Source of the DNA: Acidimicrobiaceae bacterium
Lineage (GTDB): Bacteria > Actinomycetota > Acidimicrobiia > Acidimicrobiales > Acidimicrobiaceae
Direction of reading: 5' to 3'
DNA length: 33,148 nucleotides
NCBI GenBank assembly: GCA_013044385.1
Contig: JABEUN010000017.1
Coordinates: forward strand, 1 to 33,148
The position numbers were made by a program, and so were the translations under genes. The notes under the pieces were generated by a model, which searched no databases, was not told the origin of the DNA, and worked only from the letters and a program-made list of their open reading frames with translations. Below, one piece after another: positions 9,929 through 19,176 of this stretch (position 1 is the stretch's first letter; each line of letters begins with the position of its first letter).

Positions 9929-10854
9929 CTCAGGCGCTTGAGAAATGTTACCTAGGTTCGGTAGTTGCTATCGGAGGCGGACATGGATTGGCAAACCTGC
10001 TGAACGCTATCAAGAGCCTGACTTGTTCATTGACAGCAGTGGTGACTGTCGCAGACGACGGAGGTTCATCTGGCCGATTGCGGAGAGAGCTTGGAGCGGT
10101 TCCACCGGGCGATCTGCGCATGTGCCTTGCAGCATTGGCTCCAGAGGATTCCGTTCTGGGTGACGTGATGACCTATAGGTTCCTCCAAGGTGAGCTCAAC
10201 GGACATGCCCTTGGAAATCTCATTCTCACGGCACTTGCGGAAACGTTGGGCGGGATGGACGATGCCTGTGTGGCCGCAGGAGAGATGCTTGGTATCGCCG
10301 GCAAGGTTCTGCCATGTGCCAATGAGCCACTTGAGCTGCACGCAGAGACTGTTTCTGGCGACGTCGTAGGCCAGGTTGCCGTCCATGACGCTAGTGGAAT
10401 TAAGCGAATCTGGGTTGAACCAGCTGACGTTAAGGTGCCAGACGCCGTGATTTCTGCTGTGGCGAATGCCGATTTCGTCATATTGGGGCCGGGCTCGCTC
10501 TATACGAGCGTTCTGGCAGCTGCTATTGCGCCGCCCCTCAGAGCTGCAATAGCAAATAGCAAAGCGAAAAAGGTCCTCGTTTGCAATCTCAGAGAGCAAC
10601 GCAACGAAACTCAAGGTATGTCGATTTCAGATCAGATCGCTGCGGTAGTGCAACACATTGGTGAGATCGACTGCGTACTGCTCGATGATAGATTCTGCGA
10701 ACCCGGAGTTCTTGAGCCGGAGTTCATTGGCAATACAACAGTAAAGGTTGCAGCGCTTTCCTCAGACGGTGGCCGCTCGCACGATGCGAACTTGCTGGTA
10801 GAGGCGCTTTTGGAGCTATGTGACTCACAAAGTGTATTTACGGTTGGAAAGTAA
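9925..10854 (+). CDS. yvcK: YvcK/CofD-like gluconeogenesis factor
   Basis: Member of the CofD-like family that binds UDP-sugars. In Bacillus and mycobacteria YvcK/CuvA is needed for growth on gluconeogenic carbon and for cell shape. Motifs: N-terminal glycine-rich VAIGGGHGLANLLNAIK, then TVADDGGSSGRLRRELG and PPGDLRMCLAAL, the FLQGELNGHALGNLIL segment, and VILGPGSLYTSVLA. Length 309 residues is normal. ATG overlaps the rapZ stop by 4 bases. In most Gram-positive genomes whiA comes next; here it is replaced by a short gap and then gap, with a candidate promoter directly after yvcK. Confidence 0.95.
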   Translation: MTQALEKCYLGSVVAIGGGHGLANLLNAIKSLTCSLTAVVTVADDGGSSGRLRRELGAVPPGDLRMCLAALAPEDSVLGDVMTYRFLQGELNGHALGNLILTALAETLGGMDDACVAAGEMLGIAGKVLPCANEPLELHAETVSGDVVGQVAVHDASGIKRIWVEPADVKVPDAVISAVANADFVILGPGSLYTSVLAAAIAPPLRAAIANSKAKKVLVCNLREQRNETQGMSISDQIAAVVQHIGEIDCVLLDDRFCEPGVLEPEFIGNTTVKVAALSSDGGRSHDANLLVEALLELCDSQSVFTVGK

Positions 10855-10857
10855 TAC

Positions 10858-10886
10858 CTGACAGCCGATGACTGTTGCGGTATCCT
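10858..10886 (+). promoter_or_regulatory. Candidate promoter of the gap-pgk-tpiA genes
   Basis: CTGACA at 10858-10863 (5 of 6 to the -35 consensus) and TATCCT at 10881-10886 (4 of 6 to the -10 consensus) are separated by the ideal 17 bases. It lies right after the yvcK stop and about 125 bases before the GTG of gap. A small inverted repeat (ATCCG/CGGAT, 10906-10921) follows in the leader. Confidence 0.4.
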
Positions 10887-10913
10887 AGGCAGCTAGCAGA
10901 TCTGGATCCGTGA

Positions 10914-12029
<1,116 letters not shown>

Positions 12030-12068
12030 GTAGTTGACTCGCTCGAGACTTGAAATCAGGGGAATGAA

Positions 12069-13202
12069 GTGAAGCTGCCACATCTTGAAGATCTGCCCGA
12101 TCTCCGCTCTAGGCGTGTGCTCGTGCGGGCCGATCTGAACGTGCCGCTTGACGAAGTCGACGGCAAGTGGGTAGTGGCGGATGATTTTCGCATACGATCC
12201 TCGATTCCTACGCTCCGGTGGCTCGTAGGCCAAGGTGCCGAAGTCACAGCCTGTTCGCATCTCGGTAGACCGAACGGTTCGCACGATAGTAAGTATTCTA
12301 TGGCTCCGGTCATCGCAGAGATGGCCCAACTGATACCAGAGGTAGTAGTCGGGGAAAATCTCCGATTTGATGCAGGCGAAGAAGCCAATTCCGAAGAGTT
12401 CGTCAAGGAGCTGATAAGCGGATTTGACTATTACGTTGATGATGCTTTCGGCTGTGCACATCGAAGACATGCCTCCATAGTTGGTCCGCCTAAATACCTT
12501 CCTTCGGCTGCTGGAAGGGTGATGGCTGAAGAAGTGGAGATGTTGGCGAGGCTGATTGAGGCTCCTGAGAGACCATTTGTCGCGGTTCTTGGAGGTTCGA
12601 AGGTATCAGACAAATTGGGCCTTCTGAGATCGATGCTGGACAGGGTTGACAAGGTACTGGTTGGCGGTGGAATGTGTTTCACCTTTTTGGCGGCACAGGG
12701 AACGCCAGTGGGCGACTCACTCATGGAGCCAAACATGTTGTCACAGTGTAGGGAGATGTTGGAGTCGGGAAAAATAGTGATCCCGCGTGATGTCGTAGCA
12801 CTACCGAGCTCCGAGCGCTTTGGAAGATGCGGTGGAGCTGTAGAGCCTTCATTGTTCGACGGAGGAGTCCCCGGGGGATATATAGGCCTTGACATCGGCC
12901 CGAGGAGTATTGAAGAATTTTCAACGATCATCGAATCGGCGAAGAGCATTCTCTGGAATGGACCAATGGGGGTCTTTGAAGACCCCAGACTCAACACTGG
13001 GACATTCGCCATTGCTGATGTCGTCGCGAAATCGGAGGCATACTCCGTCATAGGTGGTGGCGATAGTGCTGCTGCGATTATTGAGGCGGGATTGGCACAG
13101 TATGTGTCGCACCTTTCCACAGGCGGCGGAGCCAGCCTCGAATTCCTGGAGAAGGGAGATCTTCCGGGAATCGCCGCACTCAGGGATTCTTGGCACAGGT
13201 AA
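12069..13202 (+). CDS. pgk: Phosphoglycerate kinase
   Basis: Transfers phosphate from 1,3-bisphosphoglycerate to ADP, the first ATP-forming step of glycolysis. Motifs: substrate-binding VLVRADLNVPL near residue 17-27, TACSHLGRPNG, the DDAFGCAHRRHAS segment, FVAVLGGSKVSDKL, and the nucleotide-binding ILWNGPMGVFE and VIGGGDSAAAI. At 377 residues it is slightly shorter than the usual 390-400. The GTG start has AGGGGA about 5 bases upstream; an ATG 5 bases earlier is out of frame and stops at once. Middle gene of the gap-pgk-tpiA run. Confidence 0.97.
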   Translation: MKLPHLEDLPDLRSRRVLVRADLNVPLDEVDGKWVVADDFRIRSSIPTLRWLVGQGAEVTACSHLGRPNGSHDSKYSMAPVIAEMAQLIPEVVVGENLRFDAGEEANSEEFVKELISGFDYYVDDAFGCAHRRHASIVGPPKYLPSAAGRVMAEEVEMLARLIEAPERPFVAVLGGSKVSDKLGLLRSMLDRVDKVLVGGGMCFTFLAAQGTPVGDSLMEPNMLSQCREMLESGKIVIPRDVVALPSSERFGRCGGAVEPSLFDGGVPGGYIGLDIGPRSIEEFSTIIESAKSILWNGPMGVFEDPRLNTGTFAIADVVAKSEAYSVIGGGDSAAAIIEAGLAQYVSHLSTGGGASLEFLEKGDLPGIAALRDSWHR

Positions 13203-13290
13203 CACCAAGCGAGCTGGAGATACTGATCAGAGTAGCGTCGTGTTGAGTGACCTAACCCAGTGTTCCGATTTGAGGTTATGATCAAGGGCC

Positions 13291-14103
13291 ATGGCTGCCA
13301 AGAACCGAGAGACACTCCAACCAAAGATCAATCCGAACACAAACCGTACCCGATTGATCGCCGGAAACTGGAAAATGAACATGAACCACCTGGAGGCGAT
13401 ACAGGCCGTTCAGAAACTTCACTACTTACTCAGGCCGGCTGACTATGGGTTCGCAGAGATATGTGTTATTGCGCCCTTTGTTGATCTTCGCTCTCTCCAA
13501 CTGCTGATCGATAGCGACTCCATGGGATTTTCTCTAGGTGCGCAAAACTGCTACTTCGAGTCCAAAGGTGCTTTTACTGGGGAGATATCAGCTCCGATGT
13601 TGGCAAAATTGGGAGTGAGGTACGTGCTCGTTGGCCACTCCGAAAGGCGAACCATCTTCGGTGAGGACGATTCGATCGTAGCCAAAAAACTCAAGGCGGT
13701 CTTTGAGTCCCAGATGATTCCGATCCTGTGCGTCGGTGAGACTGAACAGGAGAAGCAGGCGGGCCGCTCGTCTGAGGTTCTGACTCGGCAGGTCCAAATT
13801 GCGATCGAAGCTGTGCCAGATGAACTACTAAAAAGAATTGTCATCGCATATGAGCCGGTTTGGGCGATTGGAACCGGACTTGCCGCAACCGATGTGGATG
13901 CAAGTTGGGGAGCATCGCATATTCGTTCAGTCATCAGATCGCTCAGATCTGCAGCGGTGTCAGATTCAGCGCACATACTTTACGGCGGCTCGGTCAATGC
14001 AGGCAACGCTCGCTCGCTGATAGATTCAGAATCGGTGGATGGACTTTTGGTAGGCGGTGCAAGCCTTGATCCCGAAGAATTCGCTCGAATTGTCCAGTCT
14101 TGA
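13291..14103 (+). CDS. tpiA: Triosephosphate isomerase
   Basis: Interconverts dihydroxyacetone phosphate and glyceraldehyde 3-phosphate. It shows the complete TIM-barrel signature: AGNWKMN with catalytic Lys at about residue 28, YVLVGHSERR with His near 116, AYEPVWAIGTG with catalytic Glu near 188, and the phosphate-gripping LYGGSVNAGNA and GLLVGGASL loops. Length is 270 residues, with about 15-20 extra N-terminal residues (AAKNRETLQPKINPN) before the family start. AAGGG lies very close to the ATG. It comes 88 bases after pgk, so it is probably in the same transcript. Confidence 0.97.
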   Translation: MAAKNRETLQPKINPNTNRTRLIAGNWKMNMNHLEAIQAVQKLHYLLRPADYGFAEICVIAPFVDLRSLQLLIDSDSMGFSLGAQNCYFESKGAFTGEISAPMLAKLGVRYVLVGHSERRTIFGEDDSIVAKKLKAVFESQMIPILCVGETEQEKQAGRSSEVLTRQVQIAIEAVPDELLKRIVIAYEPVWAIGTGLAATDVDASWGASHIRSVIRSLRSAAVSDSAHILYGGSVNAGNARSLIDSESVDGLLVGGASLDPEEFARIVQS

Positions 14104-14188
14104 ATAGCTCTGGATGTCGTCCCATGCTCGACCGAATAGTCTCTACAGGGGTCATGAATGGCCTTGATTCTGATAGGAGTTTGCGGAC

Positions 14189-14416
14189 GTGCTAACTGTG
14201 ATACTCGTGATAATTCACATCATCGTATCCATGGGGCTGATCATATTCGTGCTACTCCATTCGGGAAGGGGCGGAGGTCTCTCCGACATGCTTGGGGGAT
14301 CGGTTGGAGCTGCGGCAGCAGGTTCAACTGTTGCGGAGCGGAATCTGGATCGGATCACGATTCTGCTAGCGGTAATTTTCGCTGTTACCTCAGTAACTCT
14401 GGCCATTCGAATCTAG
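14189..14416 (+). CDS. secG: Preprotein translocase subunit SecG
   Basis: Small membrane subunit of the SecYEG protein-export channel. It has 75 residues with two hydrophobic segments (about residues 1-22 and 55-74) around a loop with the family hallmark SGRGGGLSDMLGG. GTG start with AGGAG 9 bases upstream. Its place directly after tpiA and before a tRNA-Leu gene is the common actinobacterial arrangement, which supports the call for so short a gene. Confidence 0.93.
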   Translation: MLTVILVIIHIIVSMGLIIFVLLHSGRGGGLSDMLGGSVGAAAAGSTVAERNLDRITILLAVIFAVTSVTLAIRI

Positions 14417-14499
14417 CATTGTTTTGATGACGCAATAAGTGCTGATCAAGGCTGTGGACTGCTAGATTATTTGTGCTCGGTGATGCCGGGCAAGTTCGA

Positions 14500-14586
14500 G
14501 TCGAAGTGGCGGAATAGGTAGACGCGCTAGGTTGAGGGCCTAGTGACCGCAAGGTCGTGGGGGTTCAAGTCCCCCCTTCGACACCA
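14500..14586 (+). tRNA. tRNA-Leu (anticodon GAG)
   Basis: An 87-base cloverleaf. The 7-bp acceptor stem GTCGAAG / CTTCGAC closes with discriminator A and an encoded CCA at 14584-14586. The anticodon loop TTGAGGG (anticodon GAG at 14534-14536, reading CUC/CUU) sits on a CTAGG/CCTAG stem. The T arm is GGGGGTTCAAGTCCCCC. A long variable arm (ACC-GCAA-GGT core) marks it as class II, as expected for leucine. No second copy of the 3' end was seen elsewhere in the window, so there is no sign of an integrated element using it. Confidence 0.97.
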
Positions 14587-14914
14587 TAGATATAATCTCA
14601 GGACAGATTTGGTCAGTAAGCCATCATGTCTTGATCAGCTGGTCCGTTCCTGAACCGTCCGAACTCCGTATTGGGATCGGGTGTGAAATCTCGAAGCAGT
14701 TCTCCGTGCTTTCTTATGGCTCAGAAGTCTCTCCCACAAGGGTGAAGGGTTCTCGGCCCTTCGGGGCCCTAACCACGACTATGTGGTGAGGAATTGTTCT
14801 GTATCGGAGGGCAGGCTCATCTCTGCCCATCGCGGCTATTGCACAATTTCAGATGGTACGGGTGCTCTGGGGGTCATAACCTCTGCTTCTGCTCTAATTC
14901 ATTGAGAAGACTGG
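14587..14914. other. Non-coding gap after tRNA-Leu with a UUCG hairpin
   Basis: No gene seen between the tRNA and the convergent merR gene. The notable structure is a hairpin at 14748-14774: GGCCC (14755-14759), loop TTCG, GGGCC (14764-14768), extended across a small internal loop by GGTT (14748-14751) with AACC (14771-14774). C(UUCG)G is an especially stable tetraloop. No T-run follows, so terminator function is uncertain. Confidence 0.45.
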
Positions 14915-15361
14915 CTATGACGTTTCCTTGATCAGCTCCTCAAGTCTTGCTTGCTTTTTGAGGCGTTCCTCTAAGAGTCGATTTATGGCCTGGTTGCGGT
15001 CAACGAGTCGTGAAATCAGTGCCCGATTGACTTCACTGGCGTGCAGTAGTGCCTCTTTCCGCTCCTGCTCCGTCGGCTCGGCACGCAGGAGGGATTTAAC
15101 CCTGGCAAAGGTCCGATCTGTGTCAACAAGAGCTTTTATTTCGGTAAGAGAGAACCCGAGACTTGACTGCAAAGTTCTGACTGTAGAGATTAGATCGAGG
15201 ATGTCTGGGTGGTATCTGCGTTCTGTGCCGACGGGTCCTTCGATGGATTCCAGCAGTCCAATCTCCTCCCAGTATCGAAGAGTTCTAGACGTGATCCCTG
15301 TTCTTTTGGTGACCTCGGAGATGCGTATGCTTTCCTCGGTCTGGATAGGGGAGCGGCTCAT
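14915..15361 (-). CDS. MerR-family transcriptional regulator
   Basis: DNA-binding regulator of 148 residues. The N-terminal winged helix-turn-helix is clear (RISEVTKRTGITSRTLRYWEEIGLL, about residues 13-37, then GTERRYHPDILDLI). A charged coiled-coil dimerisation helix forms the C-terminal half (LISRLVDRNQAINRLLEERLKKQARLEELI). There are no clustered Cys residues, so it is not a metal or redox sensor of the MerR/SoxR kind; a small-molecule or drug-type role is more likely. Its ATG overlaps the MFS stop by 4 bases (ATGA), so the regulator and the exporter form one operon. It probably controls the promoter region near 17142-17176. Confidence 0.93.
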   Translation of the reverse strand: MSRSPIQTEESIRISEVTKRTGITSRTLRYWEEIGLLESIEGPVGTERRYHPDILDLISTVRTLQSSLGFSLTEIKALVDTDRTFARVKSLLRAEPTEQERKEALLHASEVNRALISRLVDRNQAINRLLEERLKKQARLEELIKETS

Positions 15362-17124
15362 TCGATCGCCGCCTCAGGTGCAGCAATTTCAGGCGCAGTG
15401 ACTGGAGTAACATCCTCGTTGCCCGAACCGCCACGGAAAAGGGAGACCGCAGCTGCAATTATGCAAGCAACTACCGCGAAGATGAACGCTTCGCGAAGCC
15501 CAGACTGAAATGGGAGAGAAATGAGTTTTGGGAAGAACGACTTGCCGATAAGTGCCGTTCGATCAACCGATGGTAGCGACGCAAGTACCTTTGTCCCAAG
15601 TAGTTTCTGGACGGGATTGAAGCCGAGCAAGGCAGAAAAAAGCACAGAGACGGGTGGGAGGCTGGCAATCTTGTCTGCGACAGCGAGAGAAACTCCGTGG
15701 GAGACGAGGCCCTGGCGGAGAGTTCCGGGGAGTGTCCGAGAAAGTCCGGCGATCATCAACGAGAAGAAGATTCCAATCGAGAAGACCTGTGCAGAGTTCT
15801 GAAACGTGGAGTTCATGGCCCCGCCGACACCCCTCGCTGATGGTGGTAGCGAGTTCATTACTGCAGCTCGATTCGGTGAAGCGAAGACACCTTGGGAGAG
15901 GCCCGACAGCAGCAACACTATGAAGAATGTCGAGTAGGCGAACAGTACCTGCATGTGCAGGAACAGTACGAAAGCCACTGCCGTGCCGATCGGACCTACA
16001 GTTGCAAATATGCGCTGACCGAAACGGTCCGAGAGATACCCAGATGTAGGTCCTGCGATCAGGAATCCGAGCGTGAGTGGCAACATGTAAATACCAGCCC
16101 ATAACGGCGTGGCAGAGAATGCGAATCCATGGAGGGGGAGCCAGATTCCCTGTAGCCAGATAATCAGCATGAACATTAGTCCGCCGCGTGAGACTGAGAC
16201 CAGAAATGTGGATATGGTTCCAAACGCGAAGGCTCTGATACGGAATAGCGGGATCCTGAACATCGGATTCTCAACCTTGGACTCGACGATTAAGAATGCG
16301 ATGAGTGAAATGACCCCCATCGATAGCGCAAGTATGACTCCTGGGGATCGCCAACCGGTACTCGCAGCTTTGTATGGCTCGATGCCGTATGTCACCCCCA
16401 CCATGATCAGAATGAGTCCGATTGCGAAGGTAAAGTTTCCTAACCAGTCGACCTTCGATGGTCTGCGGATACCGCGATCCTCGAGCTTCGCGTAGGCCCA
16501 GATGGTCCCGAAGATACCAATTGGGACAGAAATCAGGAATATGAGGCGCCAGTTGATTGGTGCAAGGATCCCCCCAAGCACGAGTCCTATGAATGAACCA
16601 CCGATGCCAGCTACTTGGTTGATTCCAAGGGCCATTCCCCGTTGCGACCGCGGGAAAGCGTCGGTGAGGATTGCAGATGCGTTGGCCACCAAGAAAGCGG
16701 ATCCGACTCCTTGAACAATTCTCATCAGGATGAGCCAGGTAGCACCGGCCCTTCCTTGCATCCAGTCGATGGTGAGTAAGAGACTGCCGACTGTGTAGAT
16801 AACGAAGCCGAGATTGTACATTCTCACTCGGCCGAACATATCTCCAAGTCGTCCGAGGCTCACCACCAAGACACTTGTCGTAACCAGAAATCCAAGGATC
16901 ATCCAGAGGAGGTAGAAGCTGTTACCTGGAGCTAGAGGATCTAGGTGGATCCCTCTAAATATGTCCGGAAGGGCAATAAGCGTGATGGATGAATCTAGTG
17001 TGGCCATCAGCACGCCGAGTGTCGTGTTGGAAAGGGCGATCCAACGGTATCGATCGTTCGGCTCAGCACCACGGCCTAGCGCTATGTTTTTTGCCTCCGT
17101 GGTGGAGTCAGACGCAACTCGCAT
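15358..17124 (-). CDS. DHA2-type (14-helix) MFS multidrug exporter
   Basis: Proton-driven exporter of the EmrB/QacA class. The 588 residues carry about 14 hydrophobic segments, as expected for the DHA2 family. Visible features are the helix 1 start TTLGVLMATLDSSITLIALPDI (motif D1 type), GRLGDMFGRVRMYNLG (motif A) and IVQGVGSAFLVANASAI with DAFPRSQRGMALGINQVAGIGGSFIGLVLGG (motif C region). ATG start with a weak purine-rich GAAAG upstream. It is transcribed first, with merR overlapping its end, so a self-regulated drug or metabolite efflux operon is likely. Substrate unknown. Confidence 0.93.
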   Translation of the reverse strand: MRVASDSTTEAKNIALGRGAEPNDRYRWIALSNTTLGVLMATLDSSITLIALPDIFRGIHLDPLAPGNSFYLLWMILGFLVTTSVLVVSLGRLGDMFGRVRMYNLGFVIYTVGSLLLTIDWMQGRAGATWLILMRIVQGVGSAFLVANASAILTDAFPRSQRGMALGINQVAGIGGSFIGLVLGGILAPINWRLIFLISVPIGIFGTIWAYAKLEDRGIRRPSKVDWLGNFTFAIGLILIMVGVTYGIEPYKAASTGWRSPGVILALSMGVISLIAFLIVESKVENPMFRIPLFRIRAFAFGTISTFLVSVSRGGLMFMLIIWLQGIWLPLHGFAFSATPLWAGIYMLPLTLGFLIAGPTSGYLSDRFGQRIFATVGPIGTAVAFVLFLHMQVLFAYSTFFIVLLLSGLSQGVFASPNRAAVMNSLPPSARGVGGAMNSTFQNSAQVFSIGIFFSLMIAGLSRTLPGTLRQGLVSHGVSLAVADKIASLPPVSVLFSALLGFNPVQKLLGTKVLASLPSVDRTALIGKSFFPKLISLPFQSGLREAFIFAVVACIIAAAVSLFRGGSGNEDVTPVTAPEIAAPEAAIE

Positions 17125-17141
17125 TTATCTACTTTCGACGT

Positions 17142-17176
17142 GTTGACATTGAGTTTACCTTGACGTCAACGTTAAC
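17142..17176. promoter_or_regulatory. Candidate MerR operator for the MFS-merR operon
   Basis: A cluster of symmetrical elements lies 18-52 bases upstream of the MFS start: GTTGAC at 17142-17147, the perfect palindrome TTGACGTCAA at 17160-17169, and GTTAAC at 17171-17176. GTTGAC (17142-17147) and GTCAAC (17165-17170) form an exact inverted repeat with a 17-base spacer. MerR proteins bind such dyads in the promoter spacer. I cannot place the -35 and -10 boxes with confidence. Confidence 0.4.
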
Positions 17177-17583
17177 TAAGTAGCTTAATGCTTTGTAGCT
17201 CGGAGTCAGAGAACTTTCACGTACCACTAGTTGTCGACTATCGGGGTTCGCATTCACCGTGGCCGACGAGGTCAATGAGTTCGCAAAATAGGTATTTGAT
17301 TCGCACCGTCCCTGATTGACTAGTCTTCAAATTTCGCACCAGCCTGGCAGTAACTAGTCAGGCAGCTCCTTTTTTTCTGTTGGCCGTCCGTATTCCAAAG
17401 GGCGAGCCAGGGCACACTTTTTTGGATTCTGTGAAACTAGCGGCATGACCTCGTGGGAATTAGCTGTGCATCCCAGTTGCCCATTGCCCTGGTGGAGTAC
17501 TCCGACCAGTCGTGGAGCTCGTATGTTTACATCGTCGCTGGTCAAGTTGTGCTTCTCCCGCACTTTTGGTGTCCGACTGAATC

Positions 17584-17609
17584 CCGATCAGTTATCTAAC
17601 GCTGATCGG
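17584..17609. other. 8-bp perfect inverted repeat
   Basis: CCGATCAG (17584-17591) and CTGATCGG (17602-17609) are exact inverted repeats with a 10-base A+T-rich spacer. It is about 270 bases upstream of the rightward MFS gene and could be an operator for a dimeric regulator or a hairpin in its leader. A second GATCGG occurs shortly after. Confidence 0.3.
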
Positions 17610-17880
17610 CCAAGAGGGATCCAGTTCAGCGATCGGCGACTCAGACTGAAGGAGGAGACGATTAGTGGAAGTTGATGACGGATAACAGGCGGCCTGCTTG
17701 TGAGATTCTCACCTTTCATTCTGAACTCTTTGAGGTGAGGGGAGTGCTGGGAGGTAGCTAGCGTGGATCTCGGCAGGTCGATTCCTAGGCGTCGCTGCGA
17801 AATGAGTAGCTGGGGCTAAGTCGCCGGACTGGCGAGTACCTCGTGGCGAGCCTGCTTACTTACTTGGAGCTGGAGGAAAT

Positions 17881-19125
17881 TTGCGGTTTGGTTCCGGTCG
17901 GAGTGATGCGAGACCACCGGAAAATGGCGGGGGCTCCCCATTCAATCGCGACCTATTGGTCGCACTCATGGCTACGACGACCTCGTCATTGCCGATTTTC
18001 TTGGTTGGCACGCTAGCGGTCCAGATCAGAGCCGAACTCCATTTCTCAAAGAGTCTGTTAGGCCTAGTGATAACCCTCTCCTATTTGGGCGCGGCATCTT
18101 GGTCAATTCCCTCGGGTCGCGTTGCTGAATCGGTTGGTGGTGTCAGGGTGCTTCGTTGGGCACCACTGGTGGGCGCTACTCTGCTCATTCTGCTAGGGAC
18201 CGTTACTCGATCCTGGGTGGCATTCGCGCTGCTTCTGTTTCCATGCGGGATGGTCAGTGCATCGATTGCAACTGGATCCAATCTCTTCCTAGCCAAGCGG
18301 ACTGCGCCATCAAGACAGGGAGTCACCTTCGGGATTAAGCAGGCAGCGGTGCCGTTCTCGTCACTGATTGGCGGCCTAGCAGTTCCAGCAGTGGCTCTAA
18401 CTGTTGGATGGCGCTGGGCCTTCGTCGGAGGTGCCGCTCTGGCTGTTGTTACCTCCTTTTTGGTTCCCCGTCCAGAGACGAGTCTTTCAGATAGGAGACG
18501 TTCACGGATTAATGGTGCAACTCCGGTACTCAACAGGGGTGCCTTGCTGATTTTGGGTAGTGGACTTGGATTGGGAGTGTTCGCCGCGTCTGGGATGGCG
18601 GCATTTTTGGTTACCGACGCTGTGAGTATCGGAGTATCGCATGCAAACGCTGGCTTTCTTGCCGCTGTTGCCGGTGCGGCTGCGGTGGTTGCAAGGATTG
18701 TGACCGGGATCGTAGCTGACCGACGAGGTGGAGGTCACTTCCGAGTCGTGGCTGCGATGATGATTGTGGGAATGTTCAGCTACGCTGTCCTGGCTTTAGG
18801 CGCGACTACGGGCATCAAATGGATCTTTGTAATTGGGTCGGTTTCTGCCCTAGGCATTGGCTGGGGATGGAACGGACTCTTTAACTTCGCTACCATCCGG
18901 AGCCACTCGCAAGCCCCCGCTAGGGCGACCGGCCTCACTCAGGTTGGCGGACGATTAGGTGGGATGATGGGACCGCTTGTGATCGGCTTTGTTGCCGACA
19001 AGTCTTCCTTCGGTATTGCGTGGACCGTGTGTGCACTTCTGATGGGCGTTGCCGCAATCTCCGTGACCGTGGGGCAGAAAATGTTGCAGTCTAGGGACGT
19101 CGATGCCACTGCTGGACAGACCTAG
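17881..19125 (+). CDS. MFS transporter, substrate unknown
   Basis: A 414-residue, 12-helix major facilitator. GRVAESVGGVRVLRW in the loop after helix 2 corresponds to motif A, and GIVADRRGGGHFRVV matches the second-half copy. KRTAPSRQGVTFGIKQAAVPFSSLIGGLAVPAV is the motif C-like helix 5 region, and ARATGLTQVGGRLGGMMGPLVIGFVAD is its counterpart in the second half, as in oxalate/formate or cyanate-type permeases. The start is TTG, with GGAGG 4 bases upstream. The molybdenum hydroxylase gene follows 51 bases later on the same strand, so they may be co-expressed; a carrier for the hydroxylase substrate or product is a possibility, not a demonstrated fact. Confidence 0.9.
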   Translation: MRFGSGRSDARPPENGGGSPFNRDLLVALMATTTSSLPIFLVGTLAVQIRAELHFSKSLLGLVITLSYLGAASWSIPSGRVAESVGGVRVLRWAPLVGATLLILLGTVTRSWVAFALLLFPCGMVSASIATGSNLFLAKRTAPSRQGVTFGIKQAAVPFSSLIGGLAVPAVALTVGWRWAFVGGAALAVVTSFLVPRPETSLSDRRRSRINGATPVLNRGALLILGSGLGLGVFAASGMAAFLVTDAVSIGVSHANAGFLAAVAGAAAVVARIVTGIVADRRGGGHFRVVAAMMIVGMFSYAVLALGATTGIKWIFVIGSVSALGIGWGWNGLFNFATIRSHSQAPARATGLTQVGGRLGGMMGPLVIGFVADKSSFGIAWTVCALLMGVAAISVTVGQKMLQSRDVDATAGQT

Positions 19126-19176
19126 TTTGCTTCCAAAGGAGAGAAGTATCGATAGGTGAAGCCATAGAGTGGACCC

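Larger units (their letters stand above)
17125..17880. other. Long divergent intergenic region between two MFS genes
   Basis: About 750 bases without a convincing gene, between two divergently transcribed transporter genes. It holds the probable MerR operator (17142-17176) and an inverted repeat at 17584-17609. Small open frames are present but lack recognisable motifs and good ribosome-binding sites. Confidence 0.5.

Noticed and set aside
14500-14586. tRNA-Leu as attachment site of an integrated element
   Set aside because: No integrase gene and no second copy of the tRNA 3' end found in the window.
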